From Atrina japonica (lineage: Eukaryota; Mollusca; Bivalvia; Pterioida; Pinnidae): a DNA stretch of 64,000 nt. Of this stretch, positions 1 through 31,863 are shown one piece after another; within the stretch, counting starts at the first letter, position 1; each line of letters starts with the position of its first letter. The translations under genes and the position numbers were made by a program. The stretch is from the NCBI GenBank assembly GCA_030159075.1, contig BROG01000399.1, positions 434,001-498,000 on the forward strand. The letters run 5' to 3'. The notes beneath the pieces are model-generated. The model had not been told where the DNA came from, did no database searches, and saw nothing but the letters and a program-made list of their open reading frames with translations.

Positions 1-1952
1 TGCAATTGCTCTCTTCCTCCCCTCTTAAATTTGAAATTTCACTCCTGTGAAATTCTACACCAGTCTCAAACCTTAACATGAATCTTTTTAGTTGAATGCA
101 AAATGTAACAAGAGAGTAGAATGTGAATGCTCAGATCCTACCCATGAAAGAAAAATTATTATTTAAATTTACAGACAGAAACAAAATACAAGTTTATATC
201 TCATCTTCATTGTCAAGTACACTTGTGTGCAGCCCACAATCTAAGGCCAGAGTTTGCGAATCAAAATGACTTCAGGATTAACTAACATAATTGCTAATCC
301 ATCTGAATAATCCCTACCCATGATAATGTTTCAAATGGAATTTTGTCAACTTGTTTTTTTTCCTTAAGAAGAATGTGGAAAAATTGAAGTAATCATGACA
401 ACCAATACACTCATCAATACTACAGTGCCGCCATATTGGATTGGTATAAGTGACCCACAGGGTTAAAGGGCATTCGGTGAAAACTTGCTGTACGGTATTA
501 AAGATTTCACAGCAGCGATATGAAAAACTTAAAATGGGCATCCAGAGATTTAAAATTTGTTTGCAACCTTTCGATGATTTGCAGTATTATATAAAATGTT
601 CATTAATATTTATATTTTATACTTTCATTTAACTTGAAGGAACAGAATTACTTTGAAATGGTGTAGATCTATGATAAAATTGTCTTATATAGGGCCTTAT
701 GGCTAGAGTTATAAATGGGGAGCGGGAGTCAGACTCAGGTAATTCCGGCAATTGCTTGCAATTTATTTTGGCATCAGTACAAGGTATTTTCGGCATTCAT
801 TAGTCATAGTTTGTAATAGTTTTTCAAATAATTCATATAAAGAAAATACATATATCTCTTGTGACGTTAGGCCTAACCGTCAAGTTTGTTTTAGATATCA
901 AACTGTAAAAACATGTGTCAAATCTAGACTTTTAGATATTAATATTTATCATTACAAATACATTTATTGATCTTAATTAATATTAGCTGCCGATATACAC
1001 GTTTCAGGTGCCGAAAATGTTGGTGATGAAATTACTTGTCTGTCAACTGATATTAATTACTCGATGTCAAAATTACTTGTGTAATTTTCATGCTCTCAAT
1101 TTTTAATTTACCAGGGTTTTTTGGTAATATTTTATCACGTTCCCATTTTTTGGTAAAACCACTGGTAGGCCTAGTCCTAAGTAAAAATTGAGTGAGAACA
1201 TGATATATGGGTAGGCCTATGTTTCATGGTGTGCCTTAGTACCATAAAATTAATTGAAATATAAAAATCATAAGATTGAATCAGGTTTTCCTTTACCATA
1301 AAATATTGCTATTGGCCCCCGTGGGCGATGTATAGAACATTAACGATGAAAAACAAATTGCAGGAACATTTATAAACACCCGAATAGGGAATGCACATAT
1401 ATGTAGGCCTACTTAGGCCCTACATTCGAAAAAAGGAATAAAAAAGTAAATTGAAAGGGAATTGGATCGGAAAGACCCCCATTTTATAAATGTCAAAAGT
1501 ACATGGACGGAAAGAATGCACTGTACCAGAATGTTAAAATAAGGGACATTGCTATTAAATACAATTTTTTACTATGACATAGGTTACATGTTTGACTGTC
1601 AGTACACAGTATTCACCGATTGAACTTTTGACCGGGGCCGCTTGCATTGCAAGGGTTGATTCAAGTATTGGCTCACATCTAAAAATGTTTAGTCAGGGGC
1701 ATGTAAAACAAACATTTTTTTAGTGATAGTCTAATAGTAGCGAAAGAAAACATGTTTCCATAATGAGAATGCATTCAATATATCAAGTATCCAAGTTTTT
1801 CAAACTTAATATAAAACTTCTAATAGTCTAGAAATATCTCCGAGTTCAGCAATTTACAAACTGAATTGGTCATATAAATGTCATGTGAGATTAACACTCT
1901 TTAGAATACCTGAAACTAGGAAGTCAAATAAACTTTTATATAATGTACTTAC
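1..1952. other. PTEN intron sequence, no exon recognised
   Basis: The PTEN reading continues beyond the donor at 1952, but no minus-strand stretch here resembles the next C2-domain exon. The bases are AT-rich with no obvious repeat. Short open frames (for example 314-541 minus) show no family motif. I read it as the 5' part of a longer intron. Confidence 0.6.
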
Positions 1953-21964
<20,012 letters not shown>

Positions 21965-22318
21965 TGTTATAATAGGGCAAAACTCGTAACGACAAATTTA
22001 AAACTTATCATTACGGAATTAATGGTTTTTCAAGGACTGTAACGAATAAATGGTACCAACATTGTAATTATAATATAAAATGAAATACTCAAATAGGCCC
22101 TATCAGCAAACAGGATTAAAACCTCGGCTGCGCGAGACACAATTTTACCTTAGGATATCGAATGTTTAGACCAATATCAACACGGTATCAATATTTCCAC
22201 AAATGTCTCTGAAAGTAATTTAATATTTCAAGTTGATTTCACTTCCTCAATCAAAGTTTAAGTAGTAGAGAAAACTACAGATTTACTAGCTTCTCTCTTC
22301 GCAATGGCGGCTTCCTGG
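21965..22318 (-). promoter_or_regulatory. PTEN: PTEN 5' UTR and probable core promoter with ETS/YY1 motifs
   Basis: Upstream of the PTEN start, the minus strand at 22317-22304 reads CAGGAAGCCGCCAT, an ETS-type CAGGAAG overlapping a YY1-type GCCGCCAT. This pairing is common just around transcription starts of housekeeping genes in animals. It lies 340 bases before the ATG and no TATA box stands out. The transcription start itself is inferred. Confidence 0.4.
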
Positions 22319-22735
22319 TGCATGAATATAGACTTAAATCCGCACAGAAATATAGTTCTTCAATTAACACAAAGCATTTCCTTTGCTTGGTTTCGTATAA
22401 TATTAAGATAGATAGGTAATGTCAGTCTTGCTTTTTTCTATCGGATGTGTATAAAGAGAAATAGTTAATTATGTTTTTTTACGGAACGGATCAATGAAAA
22501 ACCGATTTACATGTATGAGAGCTCTTAAACGTTTGTAGGTCAAAGGGTAAATAAAGAGTTGCTAGCCTACTGACCTAAAAATATTGGCCTAGATCTATGT
22601 ATGGAATTGACACTATGGGAAATAACTCTTGTCACCTATTTTGCTTTCTTTTGTAATAATTGATAAACAATTTTTCACGTGATAACAGAGACATATATGA
22701 CACATGTTTTATATAGAGTATGCCTCTGATGATAG

Positions 22736-23232
22736 CAGAGATCTACAGACACTTGCCAAAAATTTATATACATTATCATTTTTATTATACATAGATCTAT
22801 TTCATATAAAACCATATTCTTTAAAAAATATTGTGAAGCCATCTCTTATCGCATTTGAAAAAAATTTTCACTGTTAAACAGATAGTGTTTCCAAGTTTCA
22901 TTGATTATTTGGATGTAATTTTCTAATATGTAATTTCAAAAATATGACAAAAAGTGAAAAATAGATATCTTGACCATTTTACTTACACAAAAAGGGATTT
23001 CTATGACAAAAATTAAACTTTCTGTTTAAATTGATGAATTTTTTAAATTCTAACTCGGAAAATTGAAAAAAATATAATAAAACTGTATCCAATTCTCTGT
23101 TTAACAGCGAAAAATCCTACTGAATTGCGATAAGAAATGGCTTCACAATACTTTTTGAAAAAATGGTTTTATATGAAATATAGAGTAAAAATACTAATAT
23201 CTATAAACTTTTGGCTAGTGGGTCTCTTTTTT
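22736..23232. mobile_element. Fold-back (long inverted repeat) element, about 0.5 kb
   Basis: The arms are about 22736-22890 and 23085-23232. Left TATTGTGAAGCCATCTCTTA matches the complement of right TAAGAAATGGCTTCACAATA. The pairing extends through TTCATATAAAACCAT and, near the centre, CTGTTAAACAG against CTGTTTAACAG. There is no ORF. It is a MITE/fold-back type; the outermost ends are diverged. Confidence 0.75.
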
Positions 23233-23310
23233 CTACATTATTTGTTATGTTTTTTTGGAATGTCCTTGTTAACTTAATATACGTTTTATATATTGCTGCT
23301 ATAGTACAGA

Positions 23311-23311
23311 A

Positions 23312-23370
<59 letters not shown>
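23311..23370. repeat. (AAT)n microsatellite
   Basis: About 20 perfect AAT units, followed by GATGAYGA-type low-complexity sequence to about 23465. Confidence 0.99.
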
Positions 23371-23373
<3 letters not shown>

Positions 23374-24034
23374 TGAATAAAAGATGATGACGACAATGAT
23401 GATGCTGATGACGATAAAATAATTATTAATACAGTGAAAATGAAGATGAGGAGGAGGGGGAGAGAGGCTGAAATAAACCATTAGAAAATTATCGTTCACA
23501 GATCACTATCAAGCAGAAAAACAAAGATGAGCAACACTACTCCATCCCACCCCAGACAAAAGAAAAAAATAATTTGTTATTGCGAAATTTTAAAAATGTC
23601 GTACTTACGAGTTTAAAAAGTCGTTAATACGAGATAAAACATCGTTAGAACACAATAAAAAGTCGTTATTACGTGATTTCCAAAAAGTTGTTATTACCAG
23701 ATTTTAAAAAGTCGTAATTACCAGACAAAAAAGTCGTTATTACGAGATATAAAGTCGATAAACGAGATATAAAAGTCGTTATAACGAGAAAAAAGTCGTT
23801 ATTATGAGATTTTTAAAAGTCATAATTACGAGATAAAAAAAGTCGTTATTACGAGATTAAAAGTCGCTATAACGAGATAAAAAGTCGTTATTACGAGATA
23901 AAAAGTCGAAATTACGAGTTTCTTCGCATTATATCAATACAAGACAGCACCCAAGATAATTTATGAATAATTATGATTGATGAAGTGGAGGAGCTAATCA
24001 AACTTTATCTTTAATTATTCAAATAATATTGCTC

Positions 24035-24037
<3 letters not shown>

Positions 24038-24117
<80 letters not shown>
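24038..24117. repeat. (GA)n microsatellite on the left inner arm
   Basis: About 40 GA units directly after GCTCAATG. The opposite arm has the complementary position filled by CTCT/CTGT repeats (24560-24616), so the pair grew from the same seed. Confidence 0.98.
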
Positions 24118-24118
<1 letters not shown>

Positions 24119-24559
24119 ACTGGCACAGGTAAAACTAATCTGTTTATCATCAAACTGATTCTCTAAAAATTATCATGACTCGAACACTATAATTTGATAT
24201 TTACAATTTATCTATTACAATATTTTAAATATCAAATTAGCAATTTTTAATATAACATAAATACGTGACTCCGAGCATTGAAAAAATACTGAAGCGTATT
24301 GCTGCCACTTGTTAGAAAAATATTACAAATTTATCTCGAAATTTTCGAGATAATAAGGCAAAATTTCGAGATTATTATCGAAAAATTTCAAGAAAATACC
24401 TTGAAATGTCGATATAATATTTTGAATATTTGAGATAATAAGGACTCGAAATTTCAAATTATTATCTTGAAATCTCGAGATAACTCAAAATTTTGAGATA
24501 CTAATTTTAAATTACGAGAAATAGCTGGAAATTTCAAGACAGTATTATCTAAATTTAAA

Positions 24560-24616
24560 GTCTCTCTCTCTATCTGTCTGTCTGTCTCTGTCTGTCTGTC
24601 TGTCTGTCTCTCTCTC
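24560..24616. repeat. CTCT/CTGT microsatellite on the right inner arm
   Basis: Mixed CTCT, CTAT and CTGT units ending in CTCTCTCTCCATTGAGC. It is the mirror-image counterpart of the GA run at 24038-24117. Confidence 0.95.
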
Positions 24617-26007
24617 CATTGAGCAATATTATTTTAATAATTAATAACTCCTTACTTTATCACTCATAGCTATTTATAAATTATCTTGGGTCCTGTCTTG
24701 TATTGATATAATACCAAGAAACTCGCGTTCGTTATTTCGACTTTTTATCTCGTAACAACGACTTTTTATCTCGTTATAACGACTTTTAATCTCGTAATTA
24801 CGACTTTTAAAAATCTCGTATTAACGATTTTTTAAAAATTTTGTAAGAACGACTTTTTTCTCGTTGTAACGACTTTTTATCTCGTTTTAACGACTTTTTA
24901 TCTCGTAATGACGACTTTATTAGCTCGTAATTACGACTTTTTAAAATCTCGTAATAACGACTTTTTAAAATCTCGTAATAACGATTTTTTGAAATCTCGT
25001 AATAACGACTTTTTTTTCGTAATAATGGCTTTTTTATCTCGTAATTACGCCTTTTTAAAATCTCGTAATAACGACTTGTTATCTCAATGGACTTTTTTTT
25101 AATCTGACGACTTTTTATCTCGTTTAACGACTTTTAATCTCGTAATTACGACTTTTTAAAATCTCGTATTAACGATTTTTTTAAAAATTTTGTTAAGAAC
25201 GACTTTTTTCTCGTTGTAACGACTTTTTATCTCGTTTTAACGACTTTTTTTTTGAACTTTATTAGCTCGTAATTACGACTTTTTAAAATCTCGTAATAAC
25301 GACTTTTTAAAATCTCGTAATAACGATTTTTTGAAATCTCGTAATAACGACTTTTTATCTCGTAATAATGGCTTTTTTATCTCGTAATTACGCCTTTTTA
25401 AAATCTCGTAATAACGACTTGTTATCTCATTATAACGACTTTTTTTAAACTCGTAATGACGACTTTTTATTTCGTTATAATGAGTTTTTAAAATCTCGTA
25501 ATTACGATTTGTTTTTAAATCTCGTATTAACGACTTTTTATCTTGTAATAATGACTTTTTATCTCGTAATTACGCCTTTTTAAAATCTCGTAGTAACGAA
25601 TTTTTACTCTTTATAACGACTTTTTATCCCGTAATAACGACTTTTATCTCGTTATAACGAGTTTTTAAAATCCCCTTATGACGACTTTTTTTTTAAAAAA
25701 AAATATCTTAGTTGACCTCAATAGGTTTTCGTAAAATATGGCTGGCCGAAGTCGTTAGCGTCATTGTTATATCTACAGTCAAGGAAACTAGTATTGAAAT
25801 CGACGAAAACACGGTAATATATAGATACAATCGATGATATGAAGCAACTAGGCTGAAATGTTGCAACATGAAATATAATTTATTTGAAAAATTAAATCAC
25901 ACTTTAAGCGATATCCTGAATCCAGTTTCTTCTCTCCAGTTAAAATGAAAACAACATCGTTCTTTAAATTTGATATATGAATATGACATTTAGTCAAGGC
26001 TCATTGT

Positions 26008-26012
<5 letters not shown>

Positions 26013-26092
<80 letters not shown>
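26013..26092. repeat. (AT)n microsatellite with short (AC) end
   Basis: About 36 AT units followed by ACACACAC. Confidence 0.99.
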
Positions 26093-26093
<1 letters not shown>

Positions 26094-26345
26094 AATATGT
26101 ATACCACGAGTTGTCTCCCGTTGACTGTTTAAAAATGCTCGGATCTCTCCTCCACCATTGATTAAGCCCCATAAGTAGACTTCACGTCTACACGCAGTTA
26201 AGGTGTCAATTTGTTTTAACTTATAATGTACTTGCATAATGCTTATATGAATTTATAATTGGTCGCTACCTTATACGTAAAAAATTGTTGCGCGTGGCGT
26301 AAACACAGTTTAAACATTGTCCAGTAAGATGTAAGCGCATCAGTT

Positions 26346-26514
26346 ACTTATGCACCATTTGTGGATTTAAGGGGAGGTTGCGGGGGTTGAAGCCCCCTTT
26401 GAAAAATTGAAAAAGGCCCAGACCCCTCGTGTATTGAAGGCACGCACTTTTTTCACAATTCCTAATGATAAAAATTCTCAACCCCACTTTAAAAAATCCT
26501 GGATCCACCCCTGC
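26346..26514. mobile_element. Possible MITE ending CTGGATCCACCCCTG
   Basis: The right end AAAATCCTGGATCCACCCCTG looks like a transposon terminus. The left side GTGGATTTAAGGGGAGG is a diverged complement. There is no coding content. The assignment rests on the terminal pairing only. Confidence 0.35.
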
Positions 26515-27249
26515 CAATAGTAGAAAAGAAACTGTGCATTACTGGAGAAAAGTCGGACACATAGCCTAAATATGCTCCATTTTGAAAATTTCCAACAAGA
26601 TGTCCAAATGGGTCTGATAACTCAACTGAGCACCACCAACAAATATGAAAAGAAGAATAAGCAACTTTGTCGGTTAAATTAAACAAAGAAGAAATTTGAC
26701 AATCTAACACATTATGCTTGTTGTTGACATTGAGTCTACAGAAGGAGTACACAATAGAAAGGGCCAATCTATTAACAACCATATTTTGCCCAAACCCCGG
26801 ATCAACCCCTGGACACACGGCATCATTGTTGTCGAGTAGCAGCAACACTTAGGGATCATGAGTACTTCATCCCCGCCAAGCTTCGGAAGAAGTTAAATGT
26901 GATGCAACACTTGCATTTATACATCATTTATCCCAGAACAAAATAAAAAAACGACTACAATTTTTAACACATCCTTCTAGAGCATTATGACGCGCTTTGG
27001 TTTGTCCATGCAGATGGTCTGAAGAAAAGGTTTTGAAAGGTGGACATTCCCCCGTGCTCCTGAATGGATTCGTCCAAAAACCAACAACAGAATATTTGAC
27101 GCGTCGTGCACTGAGCTCAATAAAATTCCATTATAAGGATTGGGTGTCAACGGGCACTGTAGTGTTGATAGGGAAGAGAATAAAAGAGGAAATCGATAAT
27201 AAACAACAACCAGCCACGAGCAGGAAACCCATAGGTTGTTAGGAGGGGA

Positions 27250-27990
27250 TATATACAAGTTTGTAGGCAATGACTTAGGTGTACGTCAAGGGGATAACTA
27301 AATTCCAACTCTGTTTAAGATATCTGTAAATGATCTTTCATTATACATGTATTTACAAACATGCTTTGACTCTGTGAAACTTAAATGTAAATATTTAGAT
27401 TGAATAATGAATGCAGATGATATTGTGATTTTTACAAATTCAGGAGAAGGATTACAATGAAAACTAAAAATATTAGAAAATTGTTCCGACAGGTGCCTGA
27501 AGATTATAAAGCTAGACAATTTTTACTCAATAAATTCTACTATGGAATGTACGGAAACCGATAACGGTCATTCAAAAAAAAAATGTCGTTAGTTCGACAA
27601 ACCATTTCGGTATAACGAGATACTATGTCGAAATATTTCGTTTATGATCCTTTTCGGCTTCCGTAGGAATGTGTGCCAAGTTATAGATATTCAGCCGCAG
27701 GAAAGTTTTCATTAACTAAGAGTGAGCATTTATAAAAAAGCATCGAAAGGATTTTACAAACTAAGAAAATATTTTTTGAGTTTAAATCCAAGAACAGACT
27801 CTAGTCTATATGTTTTTGATCATACCTATCAATCCTATACTTTAATATGCTTCAAAATTTTGGGGCTCAATTAATGTTAATAATCAGAATATTCATTCTT
27901 CTAATCCAGGAGAACTTAAATTGGATTTATGTTATGAGACTTCACATGCGAACAGCTACATGTAAAGTTTTGTAAATTTATATAAAATAT
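27250..27990 (+). pseudogene. Degenerate LINE reverse-transcriptase fragment
   Basis: Plus-strand frames give GVRQGDN followed by PTLFKISVNDL, then NADDIVIFTNSGEGLQ, the YADD-type catalytic box of non-LTR retrotransposons, and a Cys/Leu-rich stretch (ENCSDRCLKIIKL). After an interruption near 27550-27700, KASKGFYKLRKYF and LYVFDHTYQSYTLICFKILG resemble the region after the RT domain. Stops and frameshifts are frequent, so it is dead. The clade cannot be told from this fragment. Confidence 0.65.
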
Positions 27991-28244
27991 ATTCTTTTGG
28001 CAACACATTTAGATTCATGATTTGTATAATACCACTTTTTCTTTCGGAAATATACATTGTAGGTGGGGAGCCAGGCGGATTTTAATCATAAAGTGGAGTA
28101 TAAAAGGTATGTGTGCTGGATTCTATTGTAAAGACCATAACAAGGTAGGAATCGGACGTCTTAAGTTTGCTGGGTTATGGGGTTTGGTGACCAAAAAGTA
28201 CTTTTAAAAAAGATTCGAGTACAACATCCTTTTCAATATACATT

Positions 28245-29755
28245 CATTCGGATTACCGCTCGAAGTAAGATGGCACACCTTTAGACATGAAAATGACTGG
28301 GGTTTCCAATTAAGACGCATACTAGTTAATGGCTAATAAGCGATTTATTCACACTTTTGAGTACATCCAATATTCTTGTTGCAAATTATAATTTAATGAC
28401 TCCTGACATCATATCCACAGATTTAGACGTGATTTTCCCAGGGGTTTGTATTTCAGATGGGAACATTTGGGACCTGGGAATATCAAGAAGCTCAAAACCG
28501 CATTTATCAAAAGGACAGAGTACACCAATTATATAATTGGAAATATGGATAAGATATTACCCCAAAATTTAAGACACCAAAATGTATGGCATAATGTTTA
28601 CTAATTAAGACCCACCCTAATGAACGACCAATTTCTTTATACTTTTAAGTACATCCAAATTTCTAGTTGCATATGATCATTTAATGATATTCAATTTAAT
28701 AAATACAATGGATGAAAATACTGATTAAGACCCACACTAATGAATACCAATTAACGATTTATTCATACTTTTGAGTACATGAAATTTCTAGTTGCATCTG
28801 ATCATTTATTGCTATTTGACATTATATCATCGTGATTTCCCCAGGGGTTTGTATTTAAGACGGAGACATAATGGACCTAGGGTTATCAGGATGCTCAAAA
28901 CTGTTTTTTTTTCAAACGGAAAGAGTACACCAATTATGATTTGAAATATGGGTAAACTATTACTCCAAATGCTCTAAATTTGAATTTAAGATATTATAAG
29001 GTATATCGCTACTAATAAAGATATCCAAATCTCTATTCGCATATAGTTATTTAATGCTATGTGACATCATATCCTTAATTTAAGAGGTTTTTTTTCTAGA
29101 GGTTGTATTTAAGACGGGAGTAGTTATAGGCAGCTCTATGGTGCGCCATTTGAATTTTGCCGCCAGGGGGCGCTTTTTAACGGTTTTTGATGACGTCATC
29201 AGAATACTGGCTATAAGGTATATCCAATAAAAATGAAATACTTTCACCCTATGCTTTTAAAAGCAGTGGATTTTTTTATGATGTTAACACCTCGAGGCTT
29301 TTGATCTCAAATGACTTTTCACAGGCTGAACTGAACCTCTCTCTAGTCACATGACTTACTATATTTAGACTTTTATCTAATGAATTGTGAATACAACAAA
29401 AACACAAAAAACACAAATAAAATTTAATGTTGATTATACGCGATCTAAATAGTGTGTAGTCACTATTTTTTAAACTCACCGCTTACAGAATAATACAAAA
29501 CCAAAAAAAACCCCCCTGCATACCTTTAGTGAAGGTTTCTTTTCGAATAAGTTAGGTGGCCCTTTAAAAGGGCCGTTGCTACTGATAAAGATGCACATAA
29601 ATAAAAAACCAATTAACGCTTTGCTCACACTTTTGAGTACATCCAAATCTCTAGTCGCATATAGTTATTTAATGCTATCTGACATCATATCCTCAATTTA
29701 AGAGGTTTTTTTTCTAGAGGTTGTATTTAAGACGGGTATCAGGACACTCAAAACT
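28245..29755. repeat. Repeat domain with several diverged units, inverted relative to 32335-32465
   Basis: Units contain ACTTTTGAGTACATCCAA, CTAGTTGCATATGATCATTTAATG, TGACATCATATCC and GGTTTGTATTTAAGACGGG. They recur near 28340, 28640, 28740, 29020 and 29630. The start (CATTCGGATTACCGCTCGAA) is the complement of the sequence ending at 32465. No ORF. It looks like an old transposon with internal repeats. Confidence 0.6.
29158..29177 (+). promoter_or_regulatory. Strong CTCF-like motif
   Basis: TGCCGCCAGGGGGCGCTTTT matches the bilaterian CTCF consensus (CCACCAGGGGGCGC) at nearly every core position. Eleven bases further on is a full palindromic CRE, TGATGACGTCATCA (29188-29201). It lies in the repeat-rich gap between the two genes, so a boundary role is conceivable but only inferred. 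Confidence 0.45.
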
Positions 29756-30356
29756 GCTTTTACGAAAAGGTAAGGGAAACGGTTTGTTGTCCGCTATGGT
29801 CACGCTATTTCGATTACGGACATGACAGTTTTAATGGCGGGGGTAAGCGTAATGCCAATAGAGAACCACAATCATGTGGATAGAAACTTTCCTACACCTG
29901 GTTGAAACATCCAGACATGGCCAAGATATCGTCTGTCTGTCGTCTGGCGATGATCAAACTTATGGCCTACAGTCTGATCCCATTACCATCTGGCTACCGA
30001 AGTCCACGCCTTATGAAAAAGACGATTAAGTATTTAAAATTAGTTACTTGAGTTATGTATGAAATAAAGAACCAAATTGTAAATCATGACAGAAAAGAAT
30101 AATTATCAAGCAAACCACAATCAAATTATGCATGTACAGGTACTTTCGAATGTCAATGATGTCTATGAATCATAGTAAAGAACTATAACGTAATTTAAAG
30201 TCATATAAGCTGTCCCCCGACATATAGTCGAGAATGTGATAAAATGCGAGTTCAAATATATTATCAAACACGCGAAACGTTGTAAAAGATCTTCTTTTCG
30301 AAGTTATTTGTTTTAGTAAAATTTAAGTTTTCCCGTACCTTAGATTTGTTTGTTTA

Positions 30357-30625
30357 TTTATTGTTGTTCAACGTCCCACTCAAGAATCCTTCACTTATAT
30401 GGAGACTTCACCAAATGCCAGTGAAGGGCTTCAAGTTTTGGCCTATGCTCGGCACTTACGGCCATTGAGCAGTGAGGGTTCTTTAACCTGCCGACACCTA
30501 CTGCGACACGGGACCTCGAGTTTTACGGTCTCATCCGAAGGACAGGAAACCAACCTGGCGCCGGCTGGACTCGAACTCACGACCAAGAGTTGAGCGCGCT
30601 ACCGACTGAGCCAGGCTGGGTCCCC
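30357..30625 (-). mobile_element. tRNA-derived SINE, copy 1
   Basis: On the minus strand the element opens with a tRNA-like head: an A-box-like TGGCTCAGTCGGTAGCGCGC and a B-box-like GTTCGAGTCC. A conserved body follows (CCTTCGGATGAGAC, CACTGCTCAATGGCCGTAAG), then ATTCTTGAGTGGGACGTTGAAC. Copies are at 46497-46740, 55755-56003 and 63697-63823. RNA polymerase III would transcribe an intact copy. Confidence 0.85.
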
Positions 30626-30769
30626 GTATCTTAGAAAATCCAGCTTTAAGACACAAAAGACACTAATTATAACATACATGTGAGTTAAAATAAAATCAGA
30701 TTGACCTAAGGCTTTGTTTAAATTCAATAATGTCTATGAAACACACTAACTGAAACTTTGAGGAATGTA

Positions 30770-31725
30770 AAAATCACAATGTCCTTTTTGGATGCGATAA
30801 TCTCATTTGAAATCATTGTCGCGGTTTTCATCTTCATCATCTTCAATAATATCATCTCCATGGTAATCACCACTTTCATCCGGCTCTTTCCTCAACCCGA
30901 ATTTCTTGAATGAGTACGGCAGGTAGTTGTTCTCCGTCTGATAAAATAATGCGAAATTCGCTTTCTACATTTTCCCAAATATTGGTATGTATCTTGTTTA
31001 GGACTTACAACATTGTCTGCAAACAATTGCACTCTGTCTATGTGAAGAACTAGGCCCATCTAACATGGTGGGACGATATTTCGTGAGATGTGCTACCTCC
31101 AATTTTTTTTTAGCTTCTCACATTGATGTCTTGCTTTGGACTTTCATCTGTAGGTTGTGTCGTTTATTCATTTCCAATTTTTGTAAATTGAAAATGAGTA
31201 CACTTGGAAATGAATAAACGACAGTTGCATTGACCATGTTGAACAGGTGCTGATTGAGAGAGACTTTATTGTGCTCAGAACACAGGCACTCTTGCAAGAA
31301 TATCTTTGTTGGAATAGCGTGGCTCAATGAAGCTTTCTGGAACTTCTCGCTTTTAGTAACAATTACATATGGCCTAGTATTCCCTTTTCTTGATAAGGCA
31401 AAAGTATCGCGAAAATCTGTACATGCCTGAAGTCAGGGAGTGTAGAACACATCTCATCAAAGCTTGTTCCACCATGTAAGTGGACCTAACTCTACACATC
31501 GATCAAGGTGCATTTTGTTTCCAGACTGGGGCAGCGCTCCCCAAGTCCTTTACAATACACCTACCAACTGTTGGGGATTGTAGAAGGGGATTTCGCGTTA
31601 TTCTGGTCGATGGAGAAAAACTCATCTTTCTCCTGTACAAATTACAGAGATTCGGGTTGAGGCGGAGCAGTATGACATTAGCGACGCTCAGGGAGATAGT
31701 GTTATGGGTGACGTATCAATAAAGA
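30770..31725. other. Inverted pair of related short segments, function unknown
   Basis: Minus strand 30945-30820 is open after a possible TTTTATCAG acceptor and reads TENNYLPYSFKKFGLRKEPD, then a D/E-rich end and stop. Plus strand 31605-31720 carries a related base sequence (GGAGAAAAACT...AGATTCGGGTTGAGG). A perfect hairpin (TCGTTTATTCATTTCCAA at 31148-31165 with its complement at 31203-31220) lies between them. This could be an old transposon, or a terminal exon and its inverted copy; I do not recognise a family. Confidence 0.3.
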
Positions 31726-31761
31726 TCATGATCCTCTACCAAGAGAAATGGAGTTGTCTGA

Positions 31762-31863
31762 TCAGGACCCGGCTGCACAACACATTATCAAATATAACCT
31801 ACAGTTAGCCCATTGGTTAACTTCACGTTAAATTTAACAGCCTGTTGTGCAACTGGGTCCTGA
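31762..31863. mobile_element. Small MITE, 102 bp
   Basis: TCAGGACCCGGCTGCACAAC at the left and GTTGTGCAACTGGGTCCTGA at the right form a terminal inverted repeat of about 20 bp with few mismatches. Confidence 0.7.

Larger units (their letters stand above)
23595..25695. mobile_element. Large inverted-repeat element with CGTAATAACG-type tandem units in its arms
   Basis: The left arm (23595-23925) is tandem AAAAAGTCGTTATTACGAGAT-like units. The right arm (24735-25695) is the complementary unit ATCTCGTAATAACGACTTTT, about three times longer. Inside these, 23930-24045 and 24605-24735 are inverted copies of each other (AATATTGCTCAATGGAGAG against CTCTCCATTGAGCAATATT; CAAGACAG...CCCAAGATAATTTAT). 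The centre is about 24118-24560. No ORF is credible; translated frames are repeat artefacts. It is a fold-back transposon type, family unknown to me. Confidence 0.85.

Noticed and set aside
1..1952. Remaining PTEN C2 exon
   Set aside because: I looked for the conserved FVVxQxKVK-type start on the minus strand and found no convincing match next to an acceptor.
23595..25695. CRISPR-like array
   Set aside because: Units are contiguous with no unique spacers, and the genome is plainly eukaryotic; it is an inverted-repeat element.
26489..26848. 119-residue minus-strand frame
   Set aside because: It starts in a transposon terminus and shows no family motif, no splice context and no repeat of known type; likely chance.
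27297..27519. Minus-strand frame over the RT fragment
   Set aside because: Antisense shadow; the plus strand carries the ADDIV box of a LINE reverse transcriptase.
30561..30620. tRNA gene
   Set aside because: A and B boxes are present, but the sequence does not close into an acceptor stem and is the head of a repeated SINE.
31480..31722. 80-residue plus-strand frame
   Set aside because: No recognisable domain. The region has an inverted relative at 30.85-30.95 kb in which this frame is not preserved.
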